This document shows positions 9,528-17,492 of a DNA stretch of 64,000 nt, piece by piece; position 1 is the stretch's first letter; each line of letters opens with the position of its first letter. The DNA comes from Galbibacter sp038433465. Lineage in GTDB: Bacteria > Bacteroidota > Bacteroidia > Flavobacteriales > Flavobacteriaceae. The DNA is taken from assembly GCF_038433465.1 (NCBI RefSeq), contig NZ_JAESVF010000001.1, positions 186,001-250,000 of the forward strand. The letters are read 5' to 3'. The notes below the pieces were generated by a model. It did no database searches and was not told the origin of the DNA. It was given only the letters and a program-made list of their open reading frames with translations. A program made the position numbers and the translations under genes.

Positions 9528-10258
9528 TAGTGTTTGTTGAGTTCTAAAATATAATTAACTCCCTCCAAGAGGAAATTCGGATGCGCAAATATGCTACTTT
9601 TTAATCTTTTAGACAAAAAATGACTGTCGCCACCTGTAAAAATTACTGTTAAATCTTTAAATTTTCTTTGATATTGTAGGATTGTAGCTTCAATTTCGTT
9701 AACAATTCCGAACAAAACACCGGCAATCATACACTCTTGAGTTGTGGTTCCGATAAAATCATCTAACTCATAGGTTTCAATCATCGGGAGTTTTGCGGTA
9801 AACTCATGCATCGCTCTAAAACGCATTCGAACGCCTGGAGAAATTGCACCGCCTTTATAAACTCCGCTTTCAGTTAAAAAGTCATAAGTTATACAAGTTC
9901 CTGCATCGATTACTAAACAATTTTTCATCGGATACTTATAATAGGCAGCAGCAACAAGTGCTATTCGATCTACTCCAAGCGTGGTTGGCGTAGCATAATC
10001 GTTTTTAAAAGGCAATTTAGAATTCGCACTCAACGTATAAGTTGGTGCAAAAACAGCAAGCGCCTTTATTTGCTTTTCTGATAATTTCCCTACGGAAGAA
10101 ACCATAATAGCACGTATCGAAGGGTACTGTTCAAAGATTTTTGAAATTTTTTTTAAAAAATTTTCTTGGTCGGCTTTATAAACTTCCAAAACGGTATCTT
10201 CTTTGAATACAGCAACTTTGATAAACGAATTTCCTACATCTACAATTAAATTCATCAT
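9527..10258 (-). CDS. coaX: Type III pantothenate kinase
   Basis: Phosphorylates pantothenate with ATP, the first step of coenzyme A synthesis, in the cytoplasm. The 243-residue protein carries the ASKHA-fold motifs of CoaX: the phosphate loop DVGNSFIKVAVF at residues 7-18, GVDR at 95-98, DAGTCITYDF at 118-127 and GGAISPG at 136-142. Length is normal for the family. It is the first gene of an operon continuing into the beta-barrel, TPR and lptC genes, an order often seen in flavobacteria. Its upstream region is shared with the divergent tRNA-Phe promoter. Start at 10258 (MMNL); the second ATG 3 bp downstream is equally possible. Confidence 0.95.
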   Translation of the reverse strand: MMNLIVDVGNSFIKVAVFKEDTVLEVYKADQENFLKKISKIFEQYPSIRAIMVSSVGKLSEKQIKALAVFAPTYTLSANSKLPFKNDYATPTTLGVDRIALVAAAYYKYPMKNCLVIDAGTCITYDFLTESGVYKGGAISPGVRMRFRAMHEFTAKLPMIETYELDDFIGTTTQECMIAGVLFGIVNEIEATILQYQRKFKDLTVIFTGGDSHFLSKRLKSSIFAHPNFLLEGVNYILELNKH

Positions 10259-10305
10259 AAAAGGTTAAAGTTGTAAAGTTACAAAACCATTTTTTTTGAA
10301 AAATA

Positions 10306-10337
10306 TTTTGCAGATATTAAATTTGCATCTATATTTG
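10306..10337 (+). promoter_or_regulatory. Bacteroidota-type promoter of tRNA-Phe
   Basis: A TTTTG -33 element (10306-10310), a 19-bp spacer and the -7 box TATATTTG (10330-10337), matching the Bacteroidota consensus TTG-N19-TAnnTTTG. The tRNA begins about 20 bp downstream. Confidence 0.85.
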
Positions 10338-10356
10338 CACCCGCAATCAAGCAACT

Positions 10357-10432
10357 GGTGCCTTAGCTCAGTTGGTAGAGCAAAGGACTGAAAATCCTTG
10401 TGTCCCTGGTTCGATTCCTGGAGGCACCACCA
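10357..10432 (+). tRNA. tRNA-Phe (anticodon GAA)
   Basis: A complete cloverleaf of 76 nt. The acceptor stem GGTGCCT pairs with AGGCACC, followed by discriminator A and an encoded CCA. The D arm contains AGCTCAGTTGGTAGAGC, the anticodon stem-loop AAGGA-CTGAAAA-TCCTT carries GAA at 10390-10392, and the T arm contains GGTTCGATTCC. No intron is present. Confidence 0.97.
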
Positions 10433-10435
10433 CTA

Positions 10436-10474
10436 AAAGCCCGATTTCATTTATTTGAAAATCGGGTTTTTTGG
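10436..10474 (+). terminator. Rho-independent terminator after tRNA-Phe
   Basis: The stem CCCGATTT pairs with AAATCGGG across a short AT-rich loop and is followed by a T run. It lies directly behind the tRNA. Confidence 0.8.
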
Positions 10475-10494
10475 TTTTTACAACTACCAAAAAA

Positions 10495-10527
10495 AAGAAG
10501 CTCTGAGAAATTCTCAGCGCTTCTTTT
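10495..10527 (-). terminator. Rho-independent terminator of the 10.5-12.3 kb envelope genes
   Basis: The stem AAGAAGC-CTGAG pairs with CTCAG-GCTTCTT (one opposed mismatch) around the loop AAATT, with A and T runs outside. It sits just beyond the stop codon of the minus-strand beta-barrel gene at 10548. Confidence 0.75.
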
Positions 10528-10547
10528 ACAAAATATTCCTTATTTTT

Positions 10548-11201
10548 TTAGTTGATGCTAAACACTAAGCCACCACCCAAACTAAATTGATAAATTGTAG
10601 AATAGGTGTACACGCTTGTTTGCGGACCGTATCCATCAAAGTAAAAACCACCACCAGCTCCTTGCACCACAGAAAGTAATTGCGCTTGAAGCTTTAAACC
10701 AAAATAGTCGTTCATCCAATAAATACCTCCCAATTTTGCTCCCCAACTAAACTTTGTTGTATTTGAGCTCCATCTACTTCCTTCGGTTGTATTTTCTAAA
10801 TCGGCTATAACCATTCCAGCCATTAAACCTCCAAATCCTTGAAACTGATTTCCTGGTCTTGAAAAATAGCGATTGGCCCCTAAAAGCAAATAATTAATTC
10901 CTAAGTCAAAATCTGCATACTGCTCCCGAACATTATTATACGTTCGATACCATGTTGGCGCATTGGTATCTTGACGCAGGTACACAAACTCAAACCCCAT
11001 ATACGGACTTGGCTTATACTCTAAACCTGCTCCCCATTGAAATCCTCCTTTTATTTTTCCGTCGTAATAAGCATCATAATCGTAATACGAGTCGAAGCTA
11101 TCATCAAAGGCGTAGCTTCCGTAAAAATTAACATACATATCTTGCGCCTGAACTACTCCCGACACTAATACAAACAATATTAAGTAAATGTGTTTTTTCA
11201 T
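10548..11201 (-). CDS. Outer-membrane beta-barrel protein (OmpW/opacity-like size)
   Basis: A 217-residue protein with a signal peptide (about residues 1-19, ending VVQAQ) and a small beta barrel. Strand-like segments such as GGFQWGAGLEYKPSPYMGFE and FSWGAKLGGIYWMNDYFGLK alternate with turns, and the protein ends in a hydrophobic strand (FSLGGGLVFSIN), as expected for assembly by BamA. The region after the signal peptide is rich in Asp and Tyr (SYDSYYDYDAYYDG type composition). No specific function can be assigned. It lies 10 bp behind the 354-residue envelope gene, so the two form an operon. Confidence 0.75.
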   Translation of the reverse strand: MKKHIYLILFVLVSGVVQAQDMYVNFYGSYAFDDSFDSYYDYDAYYDGKIKGGFQWGAGLEYKPSPYMGFEFVYLRQDTNAPTWYRTYNNVREQYADFDLGINYLLLGANRYFSRPGNQFQGFGGLMAGMVIADLENTTEGSRWSSNTTKFSWGAKLGGIYWMNDYFGLKLQAQLLSVVQGAGGGFYFDGYGPQTSVYTYSTIYQFSLGGGLVFSIN

Positions 11202-11211
11202 TTTAAATAGT

Positions 11212-12276
11212 TTAGTTTATTCCTTTTTTCTTTATTCCGAAGCGATAGTTTGCAGAAAGTAATATTTGATTTCTTCCTCTTCCTACACCCGTTTCCAATC
11301 GGTACCACCAACGTTTTCCATGGTTATATTGTACCCCTAATTGTAACGAAGTATGCCCTAAAGGATCTTTATCAAATCGGTAACCAAGCTCACTATCTCC
11401 AGGAGTTCTTCCCTCCAACCAATTGTCAATTTCATTTACCAATTGGTTTACAATAATTTTCTGAGCTGGCCCTAATCCATCATACCAATTATTGGCAGTA
11501 TCTGAAATTGCATCTTTCACTTCTTGTAGTTTTCCTTTGTCCATCTTCGAGAAGATATCGCTTATTTTAAGTGCTCCTGATGAATTTCTGGCGAGATATT
11601 GATGTTGAACTCCGATACTAAAATTGATATTATGAAAACGTTTATGAAAACCAAAACTTCGACCAATCCTAAAAGATGTTACCGTACCAAATACATTTTC
11701 ATCGAGCGAACTCACATCCGACCAAGTGGCGTTAAAATTGAATACCGCAAAATAATTTCCTGTTCCGTAGGCCAAGACTGTTCCGAGTCCGAAGGTATCT
11801 GCGGAAGGATTGGTAGGAATTTCAAGCTCAAAAGGATGAATTAACTTAATAGCATTGTTACTTTCGGAATGTGCATACAAACCGTAAACATTTAAAAACG
11901 GAAACAACCAAGCCTCTAAACGCACATTTACCAAGTTTGCTGTATTTTCAAAAGTTTCGAATTCTAGAAAATCCATATCAACAAAGTCCGAATTGTTTAA
12001 ACGCAAAGCAATGTTGTCGATATTCAGCTTCGTATCTTGCCCAATGTAATTTACCATCACACCAAACGGCAAAGGTAAATCGTGCCCTGTTTGTTGCACT
12101 CGGTCTCCATAAATGGGTAAAATGTATGGATACTCTGTGCGCATCAAACTATCTCTATACGCTTTATCTATTTTTCTGATAGTTAAATTTTGAGCATAGC
12201 CAGTATTTATGAACATTACAAATACTATTGCTCCAATTAAAAACTTTAAGAAAGAAATTTTTTTCAAATTAAACAT
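11212..12276 (-). CDS. Predicted outer-membrane protein of unknown function
   Basis: A 354-residue protein with a signal peptide (about residues 1-28, ending INTGYAQ). The mature part has the aromatic, alternating pattern of a beta barrel (VRLEAWLFPFLNVYGLYAH, FAVFNFNATWSDVSS, LGVQYNHGKRWWYRLETG) and ends in ILLSANYRFGIKKKGIN. A hydrophilic stretch in the middle (about residues 225-275; SDIFSKMDKGKLQEVKDAI) is probably a loop or plug. No named family was recognised. It is followed 10 bp later by another barrel gene. Confidence 0.72.
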   Translation of the reverse strand: MFNLKKISFLKFLIGAIVFVMFINTGYAQNLTIRKIDKAYRDSLMRTEYPYILPIYGDRVQQTGHDLPLPFGVMVNYIGQDTKLNIDNIALRLNNSDFVDMDFLEFETFENTANLVNVRLEAWLFPFLNVYGLYAHSESNNAIKLIHPFELEIPTNPSADTFGLGTVLAYGTGNYFAVFNFNATWSDVSSLDENVFGTVTSFRIGRSFGFHKRFHNINFSIGVQHQYLARNSSGALKISDIFSKMDKGKLQEVKDAISDTANNWYDGLGPAQKIIVNQLVNEIDNWLEGRTPGDSELGYRFDKDPLGHTSLQLGVQYNHGKRWWYRLETGVGRGRNQILLSANYRFGIKKKGIN

Positions 12277-12292
12277 ACTTCTATTTTACACA

Positions 12293-12327
12293 AAGAAAGG
12301 CAAAAACATACGTTACTTGCCCTTCTT
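12293..12327 (-). terminator. Possible terminator hairpin after the DUF502 gene
   Basis: AAGAAAGGCAA and TTGCCCTTCTT form an 11-bp stem with one G-T type mismatch. It lies downstream of the minus-strand DUF502 gene and upstream of the next gene. The T tract is poor, so termination is uncertain. Confidence 0.35.
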
Positions 12328-12367
12328 AATTATAATTTCATCTATGATGAATGTTAGTTCTTAAACC

Positions 12368-12958
12368 CTATTTTACCATGTATTTTTCTAGCGCCCCATC
12401 GCGACCAAAACTGTTTAATGAGTTCATGGCATCTTTCATTGAAATCGGGATAAACGTTATTTCTGTTTCAGCAATAAAACGAATTTCTCCAGCATCCATA
12501 CGTGGTGCATCGGGTACAAAAATGCTATAAAAACCTTTTTCGAAGCTTGTTATAAACGCTATTCGGTAAAAATTATCTTCTTTTAAAAGAATCGATTTCC
12601 AATTATCATCGCTTTCTTGCACTGGCTTATCGCCCAACAAACGATATTTTAAAATTTGTAAACTCGGAAAGAACAAAAACAGCTTGTCTTCTACTTTTTG
12701 TCCCCAATCGTTCACTAATCCTTTTTGAACCAAATAACCACTTAAATAGCAAATAAAAACTAAAATTGCTATCGTAAAAATTGTTACCGTTGCGGCCCCA
12801 AATACCGAATGAATATGAAAAACTTCTACCAATTTACGCCCTAACGGCATTGCCAATTGTATTGCATGTGTAATTAACACTATGAATAACAACAGCGGAA
12901 TTAAGAAGAAAATTCCTCCTAAAATTATAGCATTGGTAGATTTATTAAAAATCTTCAT
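12368..12958 (-). CDS. DUF502 family membrane protein
   Basis: A 196-residue inner-membrane protein with two strong membrane segments (about residues 12-34 and 52-74), the second ending in CYLSGYLVQKGLVNDWG. A soluble domain follows with the family-like stretches KLFLFFPSLQILKYRLLGD and GFYSIFVPDAPRMDAGEIRF. DUF502 proteins are widespread in bacteria and their biochemical role is not established. The gene lies 14 bp behind the transporter-like barrel gene and probably shares its transcript. Confidence 0.75.
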   Translation of the reverse strand: MKIFNKSTNAIILGGIFFLIPLLLFIVLITHAIQLAMPLGRKLVEVFHIHSVFGAATVTIFTIAILVFICYLSGYLVQKGLVNDWGQKVEDKLFLFFPSLQILKYRLLGDKPVQESDDNWKSILLKEDNFYRIAFITSFEKGFYSIFVPDAPRMDAGEIRFIAETEITFIPISMKDAMNSLNSFGRDGALEKYMVK

Positions 12959-12972
12959 GTGTAATAAATCAA

Positions 12973-13767
12973 TTACCCTTTAGGGAACATTAATGTTAAC
13001 TGGGCTTTAATTCCCCAATCGGCTGTTCTTGCCCCTCCGTAGTGAATACGTGGCCCAACAACAAATGAGCATGGTTGCGTTCCTATATTAAAAACTTTAG
13101 AACCTTGAATCATCAACACCCCTCCATAAGGATTGTTATCATTCTCCCAATTAACATTCATTTCAGTATTCAATACAATTGCATATCCACCTGTGAAATT
13201 TTGAGATATAAATGGATTTATAAAAGTATTACTGAAGTTGTCTGCCCAAATATGGTTTACTAAAGCACCAACGGTTAATGATCCTTTTTGAGTAAGTGCA
13301 ACTGCCGACGGACCAGCTCCAAACTCTCCTACTCCCAACAACTCATGTGTTGAAGTTGGAATTAAAACTGCAGGTCCAACCCCCCAGATAATTCCACTAG
13401 CGGTAGGTGCTTTTGGCGAGAAAAAACCAGTAGCCACAACATCTCCCAAACCAAACTGACTTCCAGAATTTCCAGCAATGTCATTTTGAGATATTACAGG
13501 AATAATCGTTCTTGTAATTAAATTCCAATCATCGCTGATACTAACAGGAATTACTGGCTGAATGTTTAATGTCATTTTACTCCCGTCTGCAGGACCAACA
13601 CCAAAGTCAAAATTAAACTGAAATGGCAAACTAATTAAATCCGCTACAGGGTTTTGAAGTTTCTTTGCAAGTTCATCTTCTTGAGATAATGTTTGATCTT
13701 GCGCCGTTACCACAGTAGCCATTAATAAAAACGCTACCATGAAACCAAATTTAAATCTAGATTTCAT
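12973..13767 (-). CDS. Outer-membrane transporter-like protein ('neuromedin U' type annotation)
   Basis: A 264-residue protein with a signal peptide (about residues 1-22, ending VVTAQDQ). The first part of the mature protein (LAKKLQNPVADLISLPFQ) followed by repeated beta strands (DVVATGFFSPKAP, GVGPAVLIPTSTHELLGVGE, GALVNHIWAD) resembles the barrel family often annotated as 'neuromedin U' or 'transporter' in Proteobacteria and Bacteroidetes. That name is a database artefact and says nothing of function. It is the first gene of a unit that continues with DUF502. A TATCTTTG -7 box lies upstream at 13822-13829. Confidence 0.72.
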   Translation of the reverse strand: MKSRFKFGFMVAFLLMATVVTAQDQTLSQEDELAKKLQNPVADLISLPFQFNFDFGVGPADGSKMTLNIQPVIPVSISDDWNLITRTIIPVISQNDIAGNSGSQFGLGDVVATGFFSPKAPTASGIIWGVGPAVLIPTSTHELLGVGEFGAGPSAVALTQKGSLTVGALVNHIWADNFSNTFINPFISQNFTGGYAIVLNTEMNVNWENDNNPYGGVLMIQGSKVFNIGTQPCSFVVGPRIHYGGARTADWGIKAQLTLMFPKG

Positions 13768-13821
13768 AAAAAGTTATTTTTTTAAGTTAGATAGGTTTCT
13801 CGAGGGGAAGAATTTCAAAAG

Positions 13822-13829
13822 CAAAGATA
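13822..13829 (-). promoter_or_regulatory. -7 promoter box before the 13.0-13.8 kb barrel gene
   Basis: TATCTTTG on the minus strand fits the Bacteroidota -7 consensus TAnnTTTG, about 55 bp before the start codon. No convincing -33 element was found. Confidence 0.5.
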
Positions 13830-13865
13830 TAATAATTTAATTGTAAAGAATGCAACCTATATTAA

Positions 13866-14465
13866 TTATCTGTAATCATCAAACTTCAATTTATAGGCTT
13901 TTTTATACATTTCTACCGTATCTACGTCCATAACAACAGCGTTTCCATCAACTGTTTTAACATCTTCAAGGTTAGATTTTATTATTTTTTTAGCCCCAAC
14001 ATCTCCTTTTAAATTTTTTAAATCATTAAAATATTCCGAAGAAAAAACAGCTGGAACGCCTATATTTTCATGAAACTTTGACGCAATTATTTTTTCTGCT
14101 GAAGTTTGAAAACACAACAACAATTCGTTTATGTATTCAGTAGAAACAAAAGGTTGGTCGGCAAGCATTATCAACACCGCATCAAAACTTTTGTTTGCTA
14201 ATTGAGAGATTCCAAAAGCAAGAGAACTCCCAATTCCCAATTTCCAATTTTTATGAAAAAGCACCGTAGCATTTATTGCAATTTGTTGCTGAATTTCATC
14301 GGCATGCGCTCCTAAAACTACAAAAGTCTCTACGGAAGTAGAAGCGTTTGCCGTGGCAATAGCATGCTCCAACAAGGTTAAATCTCCCCAAGGTAAAAGT
14401 TGCTTGGGAGTTCCCATTCTTGAAGATGCGCCAGCGCTCAATATTAAAATTGCAATATTATTCAT
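13866..14465 (-). CDS. MocA/MobA-like molybdenum cofactor nucleotidyltransferase
   Basis: A 199-residue NTP transferase domain protein. The nucleotide-binding motif LSAGASSRMGTPKQLLPWG (residues 10-27) is of the MocA type (molybdenum cofactor cytidylyltransferase) rather than the GGxSxRMGxDK type of MobA, which is encoded separately at 18.5 kb. A second motif, VLIMLADQPF, precedes the catalytic region. It overlaps the xdhC start by 8 bp. MocA-type CMP transfer together with XdhC is the usual set for xanthine-dehydrogenase-family molybdoenzymes, but no such enzyme lies in this window. Confidence 0.85.
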   Translation of the reverse strand: MNNIAILILSAGASSRMGTPKQLLPWGDLTLLEHAIATANASTSVETFVVLGAHADEIQQQIAINATVLFHKNWKLGIGSSLAFGISQLANKSFDAVLIMLADQPFVSTEYINELLLCFQTSAEKIIASKFHENIGVPAVFSSEYFNDLKNLKGDVGAKKIIKSNLEDVKTVDGNAVVMDVDTVEMYKKAYKLKFDDYR

Positions 14466-15483
14466 CTGCGTGTATTCGTCCTTCTTTATTTTTTAAATGC
14501 ATCACCTCAGCACCATGTTCTACCGCAAGAATTTCAGCAATAATCGAAACTGCAATTTCCTGTGGAGTTTCAGCACCGATATGAATTCCTGCGGGTGCAA
14601 ACACACGTTCAAAAAAAGCATCGTCTAAGGTTGGCATGTACTCTAACAACTGCTGAAACAACTTTTCCCGACGACGGGCTGGGCCCAAAATTCCAAGATA
14701 TTTTAATGGTAAATGTGCTATTTTCAATAAAAACTGTAAGTCTTTTGAGAAGCTATGCGTCATTAATACTACCGCTGTTTCTTTATCGATAAGTTCTGGG
14801 TTAAACGTATACGGACTAACATTTTCTAATTGCTTGGCACCTGGAAAATTCGTCAATGTTTTTGGATCGTCTTCAGGAGCAACAATCACAACCTCCCAAC
14901 CATTCAAAGAAGCTAGTGCACATAATTGTACGGCATCGTGTTCGGCACCAATTAGAATTAATTTTAAAGAGGGTTTTAATTGCTGTGTAAAGGTTTCTAC
15001 TTCCGTAGAAGTTGTTACTTTTTTATTTTCAGCTAAAGAAAAACTAGTGCCATCCAAAAATGCTACTTGCGAACCAAAAGACGCATCTTCCACAACCTCT
15101 TTTTTAAACGCAGAAGTAATCGAAAAAACCACTCTCTCGGCAATTGTTTGCTCAAAAGATTTGATAAAATTCGCGCTAAGTTGCAGTGGTTCAATTAAAA
15201 TATGTAAAATTCCTTCGCAACCCAATCGGTAGCGACCATCGTAGGTCATCACTTTTGGAATTTGCGTTTTAAACACGGTTTCACTTTGCCGTAATACTTC
15301 CTTCTCTACACATCCACCACTTACGGCGCCCGTCATTTTTCCATCTTCTCGAATTAACATCCGAACGCCTGGTTTTCTGTACGACGAGCCATCGAGGGCA
15401 ACCACCGTAGCCAAAACAGTTTTTTGTCCTTTTTGGGTTGCTTTTATATGGCTTTCTACAATTTGTTTAAACTCGTGCGTCAT
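14458..15483 (-). CDS. xdhC: XdhC/CoxI family molybdoenzyme maturation protein
   Basis: A 341-residue protein that, in known members, binds molybdenum cofactor and delivers its sulfurated form to xanthine-dehydrogenase-type enzymes. The N-terminal CoxI domain shows ATVVALDGSSYRKPGVRMLI and TGAVSGGCVEKEVLRQ (residues about 25-70). The C-terminal Rossmann-like domain starts with LKLILIGAEHDAVQLCALA (about 174 onward) and includes HSFSKDLQFL and YLGILGPARRREKL. It overlaps mocA downstream by 8 bp and shares its first base with the moeA stop region, so all three are translationally coupled. Confidence 0.92.
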   Translation of the reverse strand: MTHEFKQIVESHIKATQKGQKTVLATVVALDGSSYRKPGVRMLIREDGKMTGAVSGGCVEKEVLRQSETVFKTQIPKVMTYDGRYRLGCEGILHILIEPLQLSANFIKSFEQTIAERVVFSITSAFKKEVVEDASFGSQVAFLDGTSFSLAENKKVTTSTEVETFTQQLKPSLKLILIGAEHDAVQLCALASLNGWEVVIVAPEDDPKTLTNFPGAKQLENVSPYTFNPELIDKETAVVLMTHSFSKDLQFLLKIAHLPLKYLGILGPARRREKLFQQLLEYMPTLDDAFFERVFAPAGIHIGAETPQEIAVSIIAEILAVEHGAEVMHLKNKEGRIHADE

Positions 15484-16679
15484 TATCTTGTTGCTATAAA
15501 TGGTACTGTTTCGCCTTTTTGAAATGTTTCTTTTGTTGGAGCAATTATCACAAATCCATCTGTAAATGCTAAACTCATTAAATCTCCAGAGCCGTTCTCT
15601 TTTACAGGAAACGCTATTAATTCCCCATCGATATTTTCAACTTTCACACGTACAAATAGTGTTAACGAAGTGGTATTGGAAAATGCTTCTCCCAGTTTTA
15701 CATGTTCTTTTTTTGCTGAAATATTTAAAGACTGTTGTAACCAATTTTTAAAATACAGATGATAACTCACAAAAGTTGAAACTGGATTTCCAGGAAATGA
15801 AAAAATAGTGGTTTTGGTTTCGTGATGAACGCCAAACCAAAAAGGTTTTCCAGGACGTTGTTTCACCCGATGAAACACTTTTTCTACTTCCAAATTTTCA
15901 AAAGCCTGCGGAATAAAATCAAACTTCCCTTTAGAAACGCCACCACTAAGAATTAATACATCGTTGGTATGGAGCAAATCTTTAAGCGAACTTTCAATTT
16001 CTTCTAAATTATCGTTTAAATGTACATGTTGCGGATGAATTTGTTCATTCAGCAAAAGCGCATGCAACGAATGCATATTTGAATTTCGAATTTGGTGTGG
16101 TGCTGGTGTTTCGTGTGGCGCCACCAATTCGTCCCCTGTAGAAATCAAAGTTACTTTTGGCAACTTCTTTACGAGTACCTCAACTTTTCCTACAGCTGCT
16201 AAAATCCCAACTTCAGAAGCCGTAATCAAAGTGTCTTTTTTCACAACCACCGCACCTTTTTTAACGTCGCTTCCTTTATAATGAATGTTTTGTCCTTTTT
16301 TGGCAGTGTTCGTGATTTTTGCAATGCCATTTTCCACAACAATCTCCTCATACATCACTACGGTATCTGCATTTTTTGGAAGCACAGCACCCGTCATGAT
16401 TTCTACACAATTACTTTTTTCTTGTAAAACTGCTTGCGGAGTTCCTGCCGACACAATTCCTTCAATTTTAAATGAATTTGTTTGCGACAGCCCTTCCGAA
16501 TTTATCGCAATTCCGTCTTTAGTAGCTCTGTCGAAAGGCGGAAAATCTCTGTCAGCATAAATATCTTCAGCTAAAACACGACCTAAACTTTTGGTAAAAA
16601 GCACGGTTTCATTTCCGAAGGAAAGCGTATGCTCCAATACTTTTTTATATGCTTCTTCAAATGCTATCATTGTATTCAT
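15483..16679 (-). CDS. moeA: Molybdopterin molybdotransferase
   Basis: Inserts molybdate into adenylated molybdopterin. The 398-residue protein has the MoeA architecture: N-terminal domain with AYKKVLEHTLSFG and DRDFPPFDRATKDG, the linker motif IMTGAVLPKNADTVVMYEE, the MoCF-binding domain with LISTGDELV, LSGGVSKGKFDF and SFPGNPVSTFVSYH, and a C-terminal beta domain. The DRATKDG stretch replaces the commoner DNSAMDG, a conservative variation seen in other Bacteroidetes. Two starts are possible (MNTMIAF or MIAF, 9 bp apart). It abuts xdhC. Confidence 0.94.
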   Translation of the reverse strand: MNTMIAFEEAYKKVLEHTLSFGNETVLFTKSLGRVLAEDIYADRDFPPFDRATKDGIAINSEGLSQTNSFKIEGIVSAGTPQAVLQEKSNCVEIMTGAVLPKNADTVVMYEEIVVENGIAKITNTAKKGQNIHYKGSDVKKGAVVVKKDTLITASEVGILAAVGKVEVLVKKLPKVTLISTGDELVAPHETPAPHQIRNSNMHSLHALLLNEQIHPQHVHLNDNLEEIESSLKDLLHTNDVLILSGGVSKGKFDFIPQAFENLEVEKVFHRVKQRPGKPFWFGVHHETKTTIFSFPGNPVSTFVSYHLYFKNWLQQSLNISAKKEHVKLGEAFSNTTSLTLFVRVKVENIDGELIAFPVKENGSGDLMSLAFTDGFVIIAPTKETFQKGETVPFIATR

Positions 16680-16703
16680 TTAAACATTCATCAATTTCTA
16701 AAA

Positions 16704-17492
16704 TTAAAATATTGAGATTCCGAGTCCGTTTTTTAAAAGCACTCGAAACCCAACAATAAAAACTAGTAAAGCGGTAAGCAACTTTATACTTTTTCCGCTT
16801 AATTTATTTAAACTGATACGAATTCCTATTTGTCCGCCAATAAAAACAGCCAATAAAAGCACCAATCCTTCTTTCCACGGAAACTCAAACATTTGATTGG
16901 AAACTAAACCTGTAACGCCAGAAATCGAATTCACCAAAATAAAGAAACTTGCCAAAGCGGCAATTTTAATAGACGAATCCCATCGCATATGATTTAAAAT
17001 TGGTGCCAGAAAAATACCTCCTCCAATACCTACCAAACCCGATAAAAACCCGATACTTGCGCCTAACAAATAAGTAACCCAAATAGGATATTTTTTTGGG
17101 GTGAGTCGAGTTTTTTGCTTTTGTTCTTTTAAACTTTGTGTGACTAAAAGAATAGCAGAAATCATTAAAGCGACTCCTAAAATGATAAAAAACACATATT
17201 CTTTAAGCCGAAAAGACGCTCCAATAAATGCTAACGGAATACTTGTCGCAACAAACGGAATAAACTTTTTCACATCGAAATGTCCGTTTTTATAATACAA
17301 ATACGTACTTCCAGAAACGACCACCAAATTACAAACCAACGCCACCGAACGGATGACAAAAAAGCTTGCAAAAAACAAGGTCAATAACGCCAAATAGCTA
17401 CTTCCGCCACCAAAACCTACCGACGAATATAACAATGCGATGATAAAAAAACTAAGCGCTAAAACACCAAGCGACTCAATGGCTAACTGCAT
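16704..17492 (-). CDS. TauE/SafE family anion exporter
   Basis: A 262-residue membrane protein with about eight hydrophobic segments and the two half-repeats of the TauE/SafE family (VGFGGGSSYLALLTLFFA near residue 25, VGIGGGIFLAPILNHM near residue 155). Family members move sulfite, sulfonates or related anions; substrate cannot be read from sequence. It sits inside the molybdenum cofactor operon, overlapping moeB by 17 bp and lying 24 bp before moeA, so its substrate may be linked to this pathway or to the sulfur chemistry of a molybdoenzyme. Confidence 0.88.
   Translation of the reverse strand: MQLAIESLGVLALSFFIIALLYSSVGFGGGSSYLALLTLFFASFFVIRSVALVCNLVVVSGSTYLYYKNGHFDVKKFIPFVATSIPLAFIGASFRLKEYVFFIILGVALMISAILLVTQSLKEQKQKTRLTPKKYPIWVTYLLGASIGFLSGLVGIGGGIFLAPILNHMRWDSSIKIAALASFFILVNSISGVTGLVSNQMFEFPWKEGLVLLLAVFIGGQIGIRISLNKLSGKSIKLLTALLVFIVGFRVLLKNGLGISIF

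Noticed and set aside
14834..15232. 132-residue frame on the plus strand
   Set aside because: Antisense to xdhC, with no family resemblance; a shadow frame.
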